13,783 nt of DNA from QHWF01 sp036848175 (lineage in GTDB: Bacteria > Acidobacteriota > Vicinamibacteria > Vicinamibacterales > CAVVIG01): the NCBI GenBank assembly GCA_036848175.1, contig DAIUKO010000199.1, forward strand, positions 1-13,783, given 5' to 3'. Below are positions 13,292-13,783 of the stretch, piece by piece; position 1 is the first letter of the stretch, and every line of letters begins with the position of its first letter. A model generated the notes under the pieces. The model was given only the letters and a program-made list of their open reading frames with translations, ran no database searches and was not told where the DNA came from. A program made the position numbers and the translations under genes.

Positions 13292-13553
13292 GTGCGTCAC
13301 GCGACGCGTTCGAAACTGGCGGTTGCGGCGCTCGTCGTTCAAATCCCGTTGCTCGGGGCCGACACACGAGTCGGCCCCGGCCAGCGGCTCTATCATCACG
13401 AAGCCACGCGGATGTCGATGGCATGCGTCTACGCCATCGAGGCCGGAGAGAAGCCGCGCCGATCTGAAGCGGCTCACGCAAATAGAAGTGTTCTTCTTCC
13501 TGCCGGCGTCGAGCCGGCCCTGGACGATGGTGCACCTGCGCTCAGAAGAGTGA
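13292..13553 (+). pseudogene. Possible decayed small exported-protein gene
   Basis: A GTG at 13292 opens a frame with a signal-peptide-like start (RHATRSKLAVAALVVQ, then LLGAD) followed by LYHHEATRMSMACVYAIEA. The latter faintly recalls the first strand of FAD:protein FMN transferases (ApbE), but this is a weak resemblance. That frame then degrades. A second frame on the same strand carries LKRLTQIEVFFFLPASS and ends at TGA 13551-13553, just before the fucosidase ATG, as an upstream operon gene would. A frameshifted remnant is one reading; non-coding GC-rich sequence is the other. No function is claimed. Confidence 0.22.
13354..13379. other. Stable hairpin between the SelA-like and fucosidase genes
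   Basis: CGGGGCCGAC and GTCGGCCCCG form a perfect 10-bp GC-rich stem with a 6-nt loop (ACACGA). It starts 78 bp after the SelA-like gene's stop codon and has no T tract. It could end or stabilise the upstream transcript, or be a coincidence inside a decayed coding region. Confidence 0.4.
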
Positions 13554-13560
13554 GGACTCG

Positions 13561-13783
13561 ATGGCTCGCATCTCCAGCATCAAACCGGCGGCAACCGCCA
13601 TCGCGACCTGCGTCGCGGCATGGTCGATCGTGGCGACGGGCCGCGCGCAGACGACCTACCGCCCCAGCGCTGCGAACCTCGCCGCGCGCGAATGGTTCCA
13701 GGATGCGCGCGTCGGCCTGTTCGTGCATTGGGGCGTCTACAGCGTCCTCGGCGACGGCGAGTGGGTGATGAACAACCGCCGGA
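13561..13783 (+). CDS. Alpha-L-fucosidase (GH29), N-terminal part, cut by window end
   Basis: The last 223 bases encode the first 74 residues of an exported GH29 glycosidase. A signal peptide spans residues about 1-29 (hydrophobic AATAIATCVAAWSIVA, ending GRAQ). The catalytic domain then begins with AREWFQDARVGLFVHWGVYS (residues 42-61) and GDGEWVMNNR, the very characteristic start of alpha-L-fucosidases, including the substrate-pocket HW. The enzyme would release L-fucose from glycans in the periplasm or outside the cell. A ribosome binding site, GAGGA, lies 5 nt before the ATG, within the sequence GAGTGAGGA that also contains the stop codon of the preceding short frame. The rest of the gene, including the nucleophile, lies beyond the window. 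Confidence 0.88.
   Translation, partial: MARISSIKPAATAIATCVAAWSIVATGRAQTTYRPSAANLAAREWFQDARVGLFVHWGVYSVLGDGEWVMNNRR

Noticed and set aside
13300..13380. T-loop-like strings (GTTCGAAAC, GTTCAAATC) suggesting a tRNA
   Set aside because: The bases flanking the loops do not form a T stem, and no acceptor, D or anticodon arms can be folded around them.

Overview
The window is high-GC bacterial DNA carrying eleven recognisable protein genes on both strands. No rRNA, tRNA, CRISPR array or complete mobile element was seen. The gene set suggests a free-living Acidobacteriota (Vicinamibacteria-like) soil or sediment bacterium: a DUF6152 protein, Tat-exported sugar and PLP enzymes, a PQQ-type sugar dehydrogenase, cytochrome P460, a GH29 fucosidase and intergenic 8-9 bp repeat clusters. 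This assignment rests on gene content and repeat style only. A 100-N block inside one gene shows that this is a draft scaffold.

Layout. Positions 1-57 hold a short repeat cluster. A small exported DUF6152 protein (minus) diverges from an MFS transporter, which is followed by a Tat-exported TIM-barrel sugar isomerase/epimerase (plus). This unit converges on a three-gene minus-strand operon: LytS-type histidine kinase, LytTR response regulator and a class-III aminotransferase-fold phospho-lyase (ETNPPL/PHYKPL type). A hairpin with a T6 tract ends that operon. The N block lies in the phospho-lyase. It is flanked by an exact 15-bp duplication, and collapsing it restores one 436-codon frame.

Divergent from the kinase is an exported cytochrome P460 with a C-terminal YHS-like domain. 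The 213-bp gap between them holds three clear copies, and one weak copy, of a GAACCGTTCGCTGC-type direct repeat at 20-21 bp spacing. This is the arrangement expected for a LytTR operator. The P460 gene runs tail-to-tail, with a 7-bp overlap, into a hydroxylysine-kinase-like phosphotransferase (minus). Kinase and phospho-lyase are plausible consecutive steps in degrading an amino alcohol such as 5-hydroxylysine or ethanolamine.

A patatin-like lipase (plus) diverges from that kinase across an inverted array of TTGGTGAR octamers. A secreted collagen-like protein with about 34 Gly-Ala/Pro-Thr triplets follows. It converges on a secreted PQQ-dependent sugar dehydrogenase (minus). Divergent from the dehydrogenase is a Tat-exported SelA-like PLP enzyme. 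Next come a possible gene remnant and the 5' end of an exported alpha-L-fucosidase, cut by the window edge. This right end looks like an envelope sugar-processing neighbourhood.

The most interesting elements are the LytTR-type repeat array between the two-component operon and the P460-YHS gene, the split kinase/phospho-lyase pair, and the exported PLP enzyme.
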